The notes under the pieces are model-generated. The model made no database searches and was not told the DNA's origin. It saw nothing but the letters and a program-made list of their open reading frames with translations. Below are positions 1 to 8,171 of a stretch of 64,000 nt of DNA, in pieces (position 1 is the stretch's first letter; every line of letters starts with the position of its first letter). A program made the position numbers and the translations under genes. This DNA is from Marmoricola sp. OAE513 (GTDB lineage Bacteria; Actinomycetota; Actinomycetes; Propionibacteriales; Nocardioidaceae), in contig NZ_JBEPOC010000001.1 of the NCBI RefSeq assembly GCF_040546585.1, forward strand, positions 682,001 through 746,000, given 5' to 3'.

Positions 1-829
1 CCTCGACGAGCTTCATCACGGTGGCCGGGTTGAAGAAGTGCATGCCGATGACCGACTCCGGACGAGAGGTGGCGTCGGCCAGCTGGGTGATCGGGAGCGA
101 CGAGGTGGTCGTCGCCAGGATCGCGCCCTGCTTGATGATCCGGTCGAAGTCGCGGAACAGCTCGAGCTTGAGGTCGAGGTCCTCGGCGATCGCCTCGACG
201 ACGATGTCGACGTCGGCCAGCGCCTCGCGCGAGGTCGCACCGGTCAGGCGACCCAGAACGGCGGCCTTGGTCTCCTCGTCGGACTTGCCGCGCTCGATCA
301 GCTTGTCGAGGCCCTTGGTGATGCCGGCGGTGACGCCCGCGATCTTGTCCTCGCCGCGACCGACGAACACGACGTCGTAGCCGGCCTGGGCGAAGACCTG
401 GACGATGCCCGAAGCCATCGTGCCGGTGCCGACGACGCCGACCTTGGCGATCTCGTGCTTGAGCTGCGGCTGGTCGTCGGCCGACGGGGTCTCGTCGTCC
501 GCGACGACCGCGTCGCCCTCGTAGGTGTAGAAGCCACGGCCCGCGGCCTTACCGGTCCGACCCTCGGCGACGAGCTTCTCCAGCAGGTCGGCGGGCTTGT
601 GCAGGTTGTCGCCGGTCTCGGCGTACCGGGCCGCGAGGCCGTCGCGGACGACGTCGAGACCGATCTCGTCGAGCGTGGTCAGCGGGCCGCGCGGGTAGCC
701 GCAACCGAAGCGCATCGCGTTGTCGATGTCACCACGCGAGGCGTAGGACTGCTCGAACATGCGGACCGCGTGGTTGAGGTACGGGAGCACCAGCGTGTCG
801 TGGATCTGGGTGGCTGAGGTGTCAGTCAT
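1..829 (-). CDS. 3-hydroxyacyl-CoA (3-hydroxybutyryl-CoA) dehydrogenase, 3' end cut by window
   Basis: The first 276 codons are visible, starting at ATG 829 (MTDTSATQIHDTLVLPYLN); the C-terminus lies beyond the left edge. The order is unusual but known in actinobacteria: residues 1-110 match the 3HCDH C-terminal helical domain (MRFGCGYPRGP, GLDVVRDGL, LLEKLVAEGRTGKAAGRGFY), and a NAD-binding Rossmann domain follows from about residue 135 (VGVVGTGTMASGIVQVFAQA), ending in the catalytic-region sequence ATTTSSLPIT and GMHFFNPATVMKLVE. The enzyme oxidises 3-hydroxyacyl-CoA to 3-oxoacyl-CoA with NAD(P), in fatty acid or butyrate metabolism in the cytoplasm. Fused double-domain versions of this family are common in Nocardioidaceae. 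A perfect 12-bp palindrome lies 24 bp upstream of the start. Chain-length specificity is inferred, not visible. Confidence 0.85.
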   Translation of the reverse strand, partial: MTDTSATQIHDTLVLPYLNHAVRMFEQSYASRGDIDNAMRFGCGYPRGPLTTLDEIGLDVVRDGLAARYAETGDNLHKPADLLEKLVAEGRTGKAAGRGFYTYEGDAVVADDETPSADDQPQLKHEIAKVGVVGTGTMASGIVQVFAQAGYDVVFVGRGEDKIAGVTAGITKGLDKLIERGKSDEETKAAVLGRLTGATSREALADVDIVVEAIAEDLDLKLELFRDFDRIIKQGAILATTTSSLPITQLADATSRPESVIGMHFFNPATVMKLVE

Positions 830-852
830 GGCGGCGATCTTGCCACGCAACC

Positions 853-864
853 TACTCGCGAGTA
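853..864. promoter_or_regulatory. candidate operator palindrome upstream of the hydroxyacyl-CoA dehydrogenase
   Basis: TACTCGCGAGTA is a perfect 12-bp palindrome 24 bp upstream of the dehydrogenase ATG. Its size and position suit a TetR-type repressor of acyl-CoA metabolism. This is inference; no regulator gene is visible beside it. Confidence 0.4.
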
Positions 865-902
865 AGGGTTCTCCCACCCTTCGATATGCCAGACCGGTCA
901 CA

Positions 903-1717
903 TCAGCTGCCGAAGACGTGCTCCCCCGCAGCGACGCGGGCCCGGATGTGGGCGATCGAACGGGTGAACGGCCAGGCGCGACGCGACGCCGGCAGCCGTC
1001 GTACGACGGCTCCGACGACCTTGTTGAACCGCACGAACCTGCGCTGCTGGGCCGGCGTCCAGATCAGCCCGAGCTTCGGCCGCAGCTCGGCGGGCAGGTA
1101 GCCGGTGACCAGCCAGGTGCGCAGCCGCAGCACCGGCGCCGGGATCCGGCGCCCCAGGTACTCCAGCCGGATCACCCGGTGCAGGTACTCCCCCACGTTC
1201 GCATCGATCTCGGCCGCGGCCAGGCCCTCGCGCCAGTAGACCTCGAAGGCGTCCCGGTCGACCGGCCACAGCGCGAGCGGCATCTGCAACATGCCGCCGA
1301 AGATCGCGCCCTGGCGGTAGAACTCCTCGCGCTCGGCGCCCGTCAGCGGCCCGTAGGTGTACTCGCGCGCCTCCTCGAAACCCCGGTAGATGCAGGCGCC
1401 GACCCAACGCTGCAGCTCGGGGTCGAAAGCCCCCGGTACCCGGGCGTGGGAGCCGTTGACCGCGTTCCGGTACGCCGCCCGCTCCTCGGGCGTCCCCAGC
1501 ACCGCGCGACAGCGAGCAGACCCACGGTTGTGCGCTGCCGGCGACGCGGGTTGCCGAACAGGCTGCCCTCGGTCACCGCGCTGTCCTTCACGCCGTACCC
1601 GATCTCCGGCCGGCTGAGCTGCATGACCACGTTCGCCGTCCCGGACAGCGCGGTGAAGATCGACGCCCCCTGCGCGAGCAGCGAGGTGTCGAGGTGGTCC
1701 AGATCACCGACGGCCAT
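903..1717 (-). pseudogene. oxygenase MpaB family (DUF2236) protein, interrupted by a frameshift
   Basis: Two overlapping frames together make one DUF2236 protein of about 270 aa. The first starts at ATG 1717 and reads MAVGDLDHLDTSLLAQG...GLFGNPRRRQRTTVGLLAVA; the second continues with VLGTPEERAAYRNAVNGSHA...EHVFGS to the stop at 903. The change of frame falls near 1500-1512 and is explained by one missing base. Family hallmarks in the second part are the HxRVPG-like stretch, YxYGPLT and LxxTGYLPxELR. Family members (MpaB, rubber oxygenase Lcp relatives) are haem-dependent oxygenases; substrate is unknown here. It could be a decayed gene or a sequencing error; the sequence on both sides of the shift is otherwise intact. 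It is transcribed away from the divergent gene at 1803. Confidence 0.75.
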
Positions 1718-1802
1718 GGCGTGAGGTTACTGGTCCGCTGTGAGCACAATGAGGGCTTCGTGGACCTGAAGAAGCCGGGTCCCTCCCCTCCCAGGAGCAC
1801 GA

Positions 1803-2237
1803 ATGACCGTCTCGGAACCTCCCCGCCCCGAACGCGGACGCACGGCGGACGAGCGTCCCCGCGACGTCAGCGCCGCCCAGCTCGCGGTCGAGGCGGACCC
1901 GACCTGGACCGGGAAGATCCTGGCGCTGGCGCACCCGCGCTTCTGGTTCTCGATGGCCGAGGGTTACCCCGTCGGCCTCAAGCAGTTCCTGCAGCTCGGG
2001 CTGCTCTTCACCTACCCGGCCTGGCTCTTCGTCGTCGTGCTCTACGGACCGCTCTGGGTGATCGGCAAGATCTTCGAGGGCATCCTCTACGTGCTGTTCT
2101 GGCCGGTGCGCGCGATGCACAAGAAGAACAACCCCGAGGAGTACGCCGCCTTCCAGGCCGAGCAGAAGGCCAAGAAGGAGGCCCGCAAGGCCGCGAACGC
2201 GGCGTACCGGGCGAACCGGAGGGCGAAGAAGTCCTGA
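1803..2237 (+). CDS. small membrane protein of unknown function
   Basis: 144 aa, ATG at 1803 preceded by the ribosome site AGGAG. I do not recognise the family. The N-terminal 55 residues are charged and proline-rich. Residues about 60-100 contain one long or two short hydrophobic stretches (LKQFLQLGLLFTYPAWLF and ILYVLFWPV region) that should cross or lie in the membrane. The tail (from about 105) is very basic and Ala/Lys-rich (EQKAKKEARKAANAAY), probably a cytoplasmic helix. The stop overlaps the start of the next gene by one base (TGATG), so the two are likely translationally coupled. Confidence 0.7.
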   Translation: MTVSEPPRPERGRTADERPRDVSAAQLAVEADPTWTGKILALAHPRFWFSMAEGYPVGLKQFLQLGLLFTYPAWLFVVVLYGPLWVIGKIFEGILYVLFWPVRAMHKKNNPEEYAAFQAEQKAKKEARKAANAAYRANRRAKKS

Positions 2238-3169
2238 TGGGACTCTTCAGCCGCAAGGCCCGGGCCGGCCTCGACCTCAGTCCGGCCGGGCCGTACCGGG
2301 CCACCGACACGGTCACCGCGACCGTCACGATCCCCGAGGCGCTGGACGGCGTCACCGCGGCCACGGTGGAGCTGGGCTACCTCAACGGCTTCCGCTACGT
2401 CTGGGCCGGTCGGGCCGAGTCCGCGATGACCGGTGCGAGCGAGACCGCCTTCGTCCTGGGCGTCACCGACACCAACCCGGGCAACTCCAAGGACAGCGAG
2501 GAGTGGGTGCACGTCCTCGACGTGCCGCTCACCGTGGCGGGCGGCGTGCTGGGCAGCGGCACCCACGCCGTCCCCCTGCGACTGCCGTCGTGGTCGCCGG
2601 GCTCCTCGGAGTTCGTGGTCCGCTGGCAGGCGCGCCTGCGGGTGGAGCGCTCCGGCCGCGACGTCGAGGTGGAGGTGCCGCTGCAGGTGCTGTCCGCCGC
2701 TCCCGACCCGGTGCCCGCCCCCGAGGACATGGAGCTCGTCCAGGGCGAGCGGTCCTTCACCAACAGCGTGCTGTTCGACGTCACCACCGACCGGTCGGCG
2801 TACCGGGCCGGCGAGACGATCCACGGCACCATCGGACTGACGGCGCGCGAGCCGATCACCCGGACCGCCCTGGTCGCCGCGTGGTTCCGCAAGGTGCAGA
2901 CCTCGCACCCGCTGGACAAGCAGCCCCCGCTGCAGCCGAACGAGTCGTTCACCCCGCGACCGATGATTTCCATCGCCCGGGACGTGATGCTGGTCCAGGG
3001 CCAGCGGGTCGAGTTCCCGTTCCTGCTGCCGATCCCGGCAGACGTGGACCCCACGAGCGAGGCGGTGCACGCCTCGCTCGACTGGGAGATCCAGTTCAAG
3101 GTCGAGTTCTCCGGGATGACCGGTGCGATCGAGCGGGCGCAGAAGAAGGTCATCTTCTACACAGGCTGA
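2237..3169 (+). CDS. arrestin-like / Spo0M-like beta-sandwich protein
   Basis: 310 aa, starting at ATG 2237 inside the TGATG overlap with the upstream gene; the longer in-frame extension to 1694 runs through the upstream gene and is not used. The start [16 protein letters not shown], the mixed beta-strand pattern and a second repeat beginning around residue 180 ([19 protein letters not shown]) resemble the two-domain arrestin fold of the SpoOM/Vps26 type. Members of that family are cytoplasmic scaffold proteins of poorly known function; Bacillus Spo0M affects sporulation and cell-envelope behaviour. There is no signal peptide, membrane segment or catalytic motif. Coupling to the membrane protein upstream suggests they act together. 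Family assignment rests on overall pattern only. Confidence 0.55.
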   Translation: MGLFSRKARAGLDLSPAGPYRATDTVTATVTIPEALDGVTAATVELGYLNGFRYVWAGRAESAMTGASETAFVLGVTDTNPGNSKDSEEWVHVLDVPLTVAGGVLGSGTHAVPLRLPSWSPGSSEFVVRWQARLRVERSGRDVEVEVPLQVLSAAPDPVPAPEDMELVQGERSFTNSVLFDVTTDRSAYRAGETIHGTIGLTAREPITRTALVAAWFRKVQTSHPLDKQPPLQPNESFTPRPMISIARDVMLVQGQRVEFPFLLPIPADVDPTSEAVHASLDWEIQFKVEFSGMTGAIERAQKKVIFYTG

Positions 3170-3192
3170 GATCTGTCGGGTTCAATCGGCTC

Positions 3193-3726
3193 ATGAGTCC
3201 CGTCGACGCAGATCTGCGCGCCCGTCGCGAAGCCGTGATCATCGAGCACATGGAGTCGGAGAACGTCCACGACTACGACACCACCATGGGAACGTTCTCG
3301 CACCCTCGCTACGAGATCGTGCCGACCGGGGACGTCTTCGACGGGACCGAGCGGGTGCTGGAGTACTTCGCCGAGTCCCGCACCGCGTTCCCCGACCAGC
3401 GCAACGAGCTGATCGCCCTGCACCACGCCGAGGACTCGATCGTCGTCGAGTTCAAGCTGCTCGGCACCCACCTCGGTCCGTTCCGGGGACTGCCCGCGAC
3501 CGGCAGGTCGTTCGAGGTGCAGTGCATCGCGGTGTTCCAGTTCGACGACGACACCGGGATCGTCTGCGAGCGCCCCTACTTCGACTCCGCCACGATCCTG
3601 CGCCAGCTCGGGATCGCCCACGACCCGCTGACCCTCAAGGGCCGGCTCGCCACGCTGGCCAACCACCCGGTCACGATCGGGACTGCCGTGGCGAAGGATC
3701 TCGTGCGTCGGGTCCGGCGCCGCTGA
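3193..3726 (+). CDS. SnoaL-like / ester cyclase (NTF2-fold) protein
   Basis: 177 aa from ATG 3193 ([20 protein letters not shown]). The pattern [21 protein letters not shown], then [32 protein letters not shown] and [11 protein letters not shown] is that of the SnoaL-like polyketide cyclase/ester cyclase group of NTF2-fold proteins, which use a small alpha/beta barrel to bind hydrophobic ligands. No polyketide genes are nearby, so the role is more likely general (isomerase, hydrolase or binding protein). It follows the arrestin-like gene by 23 bp and precedes nucS by 23 bp, all on the same strand, so it may be cotranscribed. Confidence 0.65.
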   Translation: MSPVDADLRARREAVIIEHMESENVHDYDTTMGTFSHPRYEIVPTGDVFDGTERVLEYFAESRTAFPDQRNELIALHHAEDSIVVEFKLLGTHLGPFRGLPATGRSFEVQCIAVFQFDDDTGIVCERPYFDSATILRQLGIAHDPLTLKGRLATLANHPVTIGTAVAKDLVRRVRRR

Positions 3727-3749
3727 CGGGATCAGTTAGGTTCTCCTGC

Positions 3750-4448
3750 GTGAGACTCGTCGTTGCGCGCTGCCAGGTCGACTACGCCGGACGGCTGTCC
3801 GCGCACCTCCCGATGGCCACCCGGGTCCTCATGCTCAAGTCGGACGGCTCCGTGCTGGTGCACTCCGACGGTGGCTCCTACAAGCCGCTGAACTGGATGA
3901 GCCCGCCCTGCACGGTCCGCGAGGGCACCACCGAGGACGGCCAGGTCGAGTGGGTCGTCACCGCGAAGGCCGCCAAGGGCGCGACCCCGGACACCCTGCG
4001 GATCCTGGTCGAGGAGATCCTGCACGACACCTCCCACGAGCTCGGCGTGGACCCCGGCCTGCAGAAGGACGGCGTGGAGAAGCACCTCCAGGAGCTCCTC
4101 GCCGACCACCCCGCGACGCTGTCCGAGGGCCTCACCCTCGTACGCCGCGAGTTCCCGACCGCGATCGGCCCGGTGGACCTGATGTGCCGCGACGCCGGCG
4201 GACTCTCGGTCGCCGTGGAGATCAAGCGCCGCGGGGACATCGACGGTGTGGAGCAGCTCACCCGCTACCTCGAGCTCCTCAACCGCGACCCGCTGCTGAC
4301 CGGCAAGGGCGCGGTCCGCGGCATCTTCGCCGCCCAGGAGATCAAGCCCCAGGCGCGCGTGCTCGCCGAGGATCGCGGCATCACCTGTGCCGTCGTGGAC
4401 TACGACGCGTTGCGCGGGCTGGACGACCCCACCGAGCGGCTGTTCTGA
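3750..4448 (+). CDS. nucS: endonuclease NucS (EndoMS), non-canonical mismatch repair
   Basis: 232 aa from GTG 3750 ([20 protein letters not shown]), the start conserved in actinobacterial NucS. NucS replaces MutS/MutL in actinobacteria: with the beta clamp it makes double-strand cuts at mismatches. The N-terminal half is the DNA-binding and dimerisation domain ([20 protein letters not shown]). The C-terminal half has the RecB-like nuclease motif: GPVDLMCRD with the metal-binding Asp, then [20 protein letters not shown] with the E-x-K pair and a downstream Gln. The protein ends [10 protein letters not shown]; family members often end in a clamp-binding motif, which is not obvious here. It converges on the kinase gene at 4449, the two stop codons lying back to back within TGATCA. 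Confidence 0.93.
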   Translation: MRLVVARCQVDYAGRLSAHLPMATRVLMLKSDGSVLVHSDGGSYKPLNWMSPPCTVREGTTEDGQVEWVVTAKAAKGATPDTLRILVEEILHDTSHELGVDPGLQKDGVEKHLQELLADHPATLSEGLTLVRREFPTAIGPVDLMCRDAGGLSVAVEIKRRGDIDGVEQLTRYLELLNRDPLLTGKGAVRGIFAAQEIKPQARVLAEDRGITCAVVDYDALRGLDDPTERLF

Positions 4449-5951
4449 TCAGCCAGCCTCGACCGCGGCCCTCCGCAGCGGGATCACCGGCGCCTCGACC
4501 GGCACCGCGAGCGGGATGCTGATCTGGAACGTGGTGCCCTGCTTGTCGGTCTTCACGACGCTGATCGTGCCGCGGTGCGCCTCGACGATGGCGAGTGCGA
4601 TGGTCAGTCCGAGGCCTGCGCCGGGGACCTGCTGGGCGATCGCCGAACCCGCGCGGTAGAGCCGCTCGAAGATCCTGCTGGGCTCTGCGTCGCCGATACC
4701 CGTGCCCGAGTCGGCGACCTCGATCTCGGCGTTCTGTCCGTGGACCCGCAGGCGCACCCGCACCGAGCCGCCGGACGGCGTGAACTTCAGCGCGTTGGAA
4801 AGCAGGTTGTCGATCGCCTGCCCGATCCGGTCCCTGTCGCCCTCCACCTGCAGCGGGAAACCGGGGATCTCCAGGCTGAGGTCGATGTCGACGTCCTCGG
4901 CGCGAGGGCGGGCGGCCTCGACGGCGTCCCGGACGACCGGCTCGAGGTCGATCGTCGCCGTCCGGATCGTCAGGCCGCTCTCCTCGATGGCGACGAGGGT
5001 GAGCAGGTCGTCCACGAGACGGAGCTCGCGTTCGGCGCTGCGGGTGATGACCTGGAGGAACCGCTTGCCCTGGGGACTGAGCTGTTCGAGGTCGGCCATC
5101 AGCTCGGAGTACCCGAGCATCGAGGTCAGCGGGGTGCGCAGCTCGTGCGACACGGTCGCGAAGAACTCGTCCTTGATCCGGTCAGACTCGGCCTGCATCT
5201 GGCGGCGCTCGCTGATGTCGCGGACGGCGGCCGAGACCAGAAGACCCTCCTCGGTCTCGAGCGGAGCGAGCGAGATCTCCACCGGGAACTCCGATCCGTC
5301 CTTGCGCCGCGCGTACAGGTCGCCGGCCAGACCCATCGGACGCGTCCGCGGCCCGGCGACGTACCCCTGGCGGAACCCGGCGTGCATGCCCGCGAAACGC
5401 TCGGGGACCAGGATCTCGACGGACTGCCCGATCAGCTCCTCGCGCTCGTACCCGAACCGGGACTCGACCTGGGCGTTGACCAGCACGATCGTTCCGGTCT
5501 GGTCGACGATGACCATCGCGTCCGGCGCAGCCTCGAGCAGCCCGCGGAAGAGACGCTCCTCACGACGCTTGCTCGTCACGTCGCGAACGGCGGCGGAGAT
5601 CAGCAGCTCGTCGCCGGCCTGCAGCGGCGCCAGCGAGATCTCGACGGGGAACTCGGAGCCGTTCTTGCGGCGGGCACGCAGGTCCAGACCCGAGCCCATC
5701 GACCGAACGTGCGGCTCTCCGACGTAGTCGGTGCGGTGCCGGCGGTGCACCTCGTGCAGGTCCACCGGGACCAGGATCTCCACCGGCCGGCCGAGGAGCT
5801 CACCGCGCTCGTAGCCGAAGACGCGCTCGGTCTGGGCGTTCACGAGCACGATCGTGCCCGTGTGGTCGATGACGACCATCGCGTCCGGGGCAGCCTCCAG
5901 CAGGCCGCCCATGTCGGACGGCGTGCTCCTACCCCCCGTTTCCGTGCTCAT
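4449..5951 (-). CDS. cytoplasmic two-PAS sensor histidine kinase
   Basis: 500 aa, no membrane segment. Two PAS domains occur at about residues 14-125 and 137-248; they are close copies (both begin LLEAAPDAMV and carry TGTIVLVNAQ, FGYER, VEILVP and NGSEFPVEISLAPL or KDGSEFPVEISLAPL), so they arose by tandem duplication. HisKA follows with the H-box FFATVSHELRTPLTS (phosphorylated His about 269), then an HATPase domain with N-box IDNLLSNALKFTPSGG, G1 DSGTGIGD and G2 GAGLGLTIA. All catalytic motifs are intact. The duplicated PAS pair suggests sensing of a small ligand, redox state or light in the cytoplasm, but no cofactor motif can be read. No response regulator gene is adjacent, so this is an orphan kinase. 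Upstream neighbour on the same strand is the B12-dependent mutase 116 bp away. Confidence 0.88.
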   Translation of the reverse strand: MSTETGGRSTPSDMGGLLEAAPDAMVVIDHTGTIVLVNAQTERVFGYERGELLGRPVEILVPVDLHEVHRRHRTDYVGEPHVRSMGSGLDLRARRKNGSEFPVEISLAPLQAGDELLISAAVRDVTSKRREERLFRGLLEAAPDAMVIVDQTGTIVLVNAQVESRFGYEREELIGQSVEILVPERFAGMHAGFRQGYVAGPRTRPMGLAGDLYARRKDGSEFPVEISLAPLETEEGLLVSAAVRDISERRQMQAESDRIKDEFFATVSHELRTPLTSMLGYSELMADLEQLSPQGKRFLQVITRSAERELRLVDDLLTLVAIEESGLTIRTATIDLEPVVRDAVEAARPRAEDVDIDLSLEIPGFPLQVEGDRDRIGQAIDNLLSNALKFTPSGGSVRVRLRVHGQNAEIEVADSGTGIGDAEPSRIFERLYRAGSAIAQQVPGAGLGLTIALAIVEAHRGTISVVKTDKQGTTFQISIPLAVPVEAPVIPLRRAAVEAG

Positions 5952-6067
5952 CAGGCTCCCTCACCCACGTGTCGGGACGGGGCCCGACCTTGGCCATGCT
6001 AGCCACGTGTGAGGGCGTGATGGTACGAAACGTCCGCTATGAACCTTTTGTGGTCCAGACCGGTCGT

Positions 6068-8098
6068 TCAGGCCAGACCGTTGGCGCTCCGGATCGCGGT
6101 GACGATCCCGTCCATCGCCTGGGTGAGGCTGAAGTCCTTCGGCGTGAAGACCATCGCGACGCCCTGCTCGACGAGCTTGCGACCGTCGGAGTCCGGGATG
6201 ATCCCGCCGACGATCACCGGGATGTCGGCGATGCCCTTCTCCTTCATCAGGTCCAGGACGTCGGGGACGAGCTCCATGTGCGATCCGGAGAGGATCGAGA
6301 GACCGATGCAGTGCACGTCCTCCGCGATCGCGGCCGCGACGATCTGCTCCGGCGTCAGGCGGATGCCCTGGTAGATGACCTCGAAGCCGGCGTCACGCGC
6401 ACGGACGGCGACCTGCTCGGCACCGTTCGAGTGGCCGTCCAGGCCGGGCTTGCCGACGAGCAGGCGCAGCCGTCCGTTGAGCTCCTCGCCCGTCGCCTTG
6501 ACCCGCTCCCGTACGGCGGTCAGCTCGGCACCCGCCTCGGCCACGCCGACGGCACCGGCGACGCCGGTGGGAGCGCGGAACTCGCCGAACACCTCGCGCA
6601 GCGTCCCGGCCCACTCCCCCGTGGTCGCGCCCGCGCGGGCAGCGGCCAGGGTGGCGGCCATCAGGTTCTCGTCGGTCTTGGCGGTCGCGGCCAGCGTGGC
6701 CAGCGCCTCGTCGACAGCGGCCTGGTCACGTTCGGCCTTCCAGGCGTTGAGCGAGGCGATGGCGGTCGCCTCGGCGGCCGGGTCGGCGGTCTGGATCGCG
6801 CCGTCGAGGTCCGCGGTCAACGGCGACTCGGCGGTGGTCTCGAACTTGTTCACGCCCACGACGATGTCGGTGCCGTTCTCGATCCGCGCGCGTCGAGTCG
6901 CGTGGCTGGAGACGAGCTCGGACTTCATGTAGCCGGCCTCGACCGCAGCGACTGCACCGCCCATCGCCTGGACCCGGTCCATCTCGGCCTTCGCGTCCGC
7001 GACGAGCTGGGCGACCTTGGCCTCGATGACGTGCGAGCCGTCGAAGATGTCCTCGTACTCCAGCAGATCGGACTCGAACGCCAGCACCTGCTGCAGCCGC
7101 AGCGACCACTGCTGGTCCCAGGGACGCGGCAGACCGAGGGCCTCGTTCCACGCAGGAAGCTGGACGGCACGGGCGCGGGCGTTCTTCGACAGCGTCACAC
7201 CGAGCATCTCCAGCACGATCCGCTGCACGTTGTTCTCGGGCTGCGCCTCGGTCAGACCCAGCGAGTTCACCTGCACGCCGTACCGGAAACGGCGCATCTT
7301 CGGGTCCTTGACGCCGTACCGCTCGGCGGTGATCTCGTCCCAGAGCTGGACGAAGGCCCGCATCTTGCAGGTCTCCTCGATGAACCGGACACCGGCGTTG
7401 ACGAAGAAGGAGATGCGGCCGACGACCTTCTCGAAGTCGGCCTCGTCCACCTGCCCGGCGTTCTTCACCGCGTCCAGGACCGCGATCGCCGTGGTGAGCG
7501 CGTAGGCGAGCTCCTGGGTCGGCGTCGCGCCGGCCTCCTGCAGGTGGTAGCTGCAGATGTTGATCGGGTTCCACTTCGGGATCTGGTGGACGGTGTAGGC
7601 GATCATGTCGCTGATCAGGCGCAGGGATGCCTGCGGCGGGAACACGTAGGTCCCGCGGCTCAGGTACTCCTTGATGATGTCGTTCTGGGTGGTACCGGCG
7701 AGCTGCGCGGCAACCTCCTCCGGCGCCATCCCGGGGTTCTGCTCCTCGGCGGTGACCTGGTACATCGCCAGCAGCCACATCGCGGTGGCGTTGATGGTCA
7801 TCGACGTGTTCATCTCGGTCAGCGGGATGTCCGCGAACAGCTTCCGCATCTCGCCGAGGTGCTGGATCGGGACGCCCACCTTGCCGACCTCACCGCGCGC
7901 CAGCGGGGAGTCCGGGTCGTACCCGGTCTGCGTGGGCAGGTCGAAGGCGACCGACAGACCGGTCTGGCCCTTCGCGAGGTTGCCCCGGTAGAGCTTGTTG
8001 GACTCCACCGCCGAGCTGTGCCCGGCGTACGTCCGCATCACCCAGGGCCGGTCCTTGACCGGGTTCTGGGCAGGCGTGGATGACAGTTCAGCGCTCAT
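6068..8098 (-). CDS. meaA: B12-dependent acyl-CoA mutase, MeaA / ethylmalonyl-CoA mutase type
   Basis: 676 aa from ATG 8098 (MSAELSSTPAQNPVKDRPWV); a longer open frame to 8353 exists but overlaps the end of murA and lacks homology. The large TIM-barrel domain includes RTYAGHSSAVESNKLYRG, FDLPTQTGYDPDSPLARGE and GTTQNDIIKEYLSRGTYVFP. The C-terminal cobalamin domain (from about 530) has the D-x-H-x-x-G motif in KPGLDGHSNGAEQ and later GLSILSGSHMELV and VGGIIP. A single chain with this arrangement is typical of protein MeaA/ethylmalonyl-CoA mutase, which converts (2R)-ethylmalonyl-CoA to methylsuccinyl-CoA, rather than the two-subunit methylmalonyl-CoA mutase MutAB. The adenosyltransferase at 9598 could supply its cofactor. 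Exact substrate needs comparison with characterised members. Confidence 0.85.
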   Translation of the reverse strand: MSAELSSTPAQNPVKDRPWVMRTYAGHSSAVESNKLYRGNLAKGQTGLSVAFDLPTQTGYDPDSPLARGEVGKVGVPIQHLGEMRKLFADIPLTEMNTSMTINATAMWLLAMYQVTAEEQNPGMAPEEVAAQLAGTTQNDIIKEYLSRGTYVFPPQASLRLISDMIAYTVHQIPKWNPINICSYHLQEAGATPTQELAYALTTAIAVLDAVKNAGQVDEADFEKVVGRISFFVNAGVRFIEETCKMRAFVQLWDEITAERYGVKDPKMRRFRYGVQVNSLGLTEAQPENNVQRIVLEMLGVTLSKNARARAVQLPAWNEALGLPRPWDQQWSLRLQQVLAFESDLLEYEDIFDGSHVIEAKVAQLVADAKAEMDRVQAMGGAVAAVEAGYMKSELVSSHATRRARIENGTDIVVGVNKFETTAESPLTADLDGAIQTADPAAEATAIASLNAWKAERDQAAVDEALATLAATAKTDENLMAATLAAARAGATTGEWAGTLREVFGEFRAPTGVAGAVGVAEAGAELTAVRERVKATGEELNGRLRLLVGKPGLDGHSNGAEQVAVRARDAGFEVIYQGIRLTPEQIVAAAIAEDVHCIGLSILSGSHMELVPDVLDLMKEKGIADIPVIVGGIIPDSDGRKLVEQGVAMVFTPKDFSLTQAMDGIVTAIRSANGLA

Positions 8099-8171
8099 AG
8101 GAGGAGGGTAGGTCCCTCTTGCTACTGATGGGTACGCCTTGTTGCCTGTCTCACCCGGAGATACGTCACAC

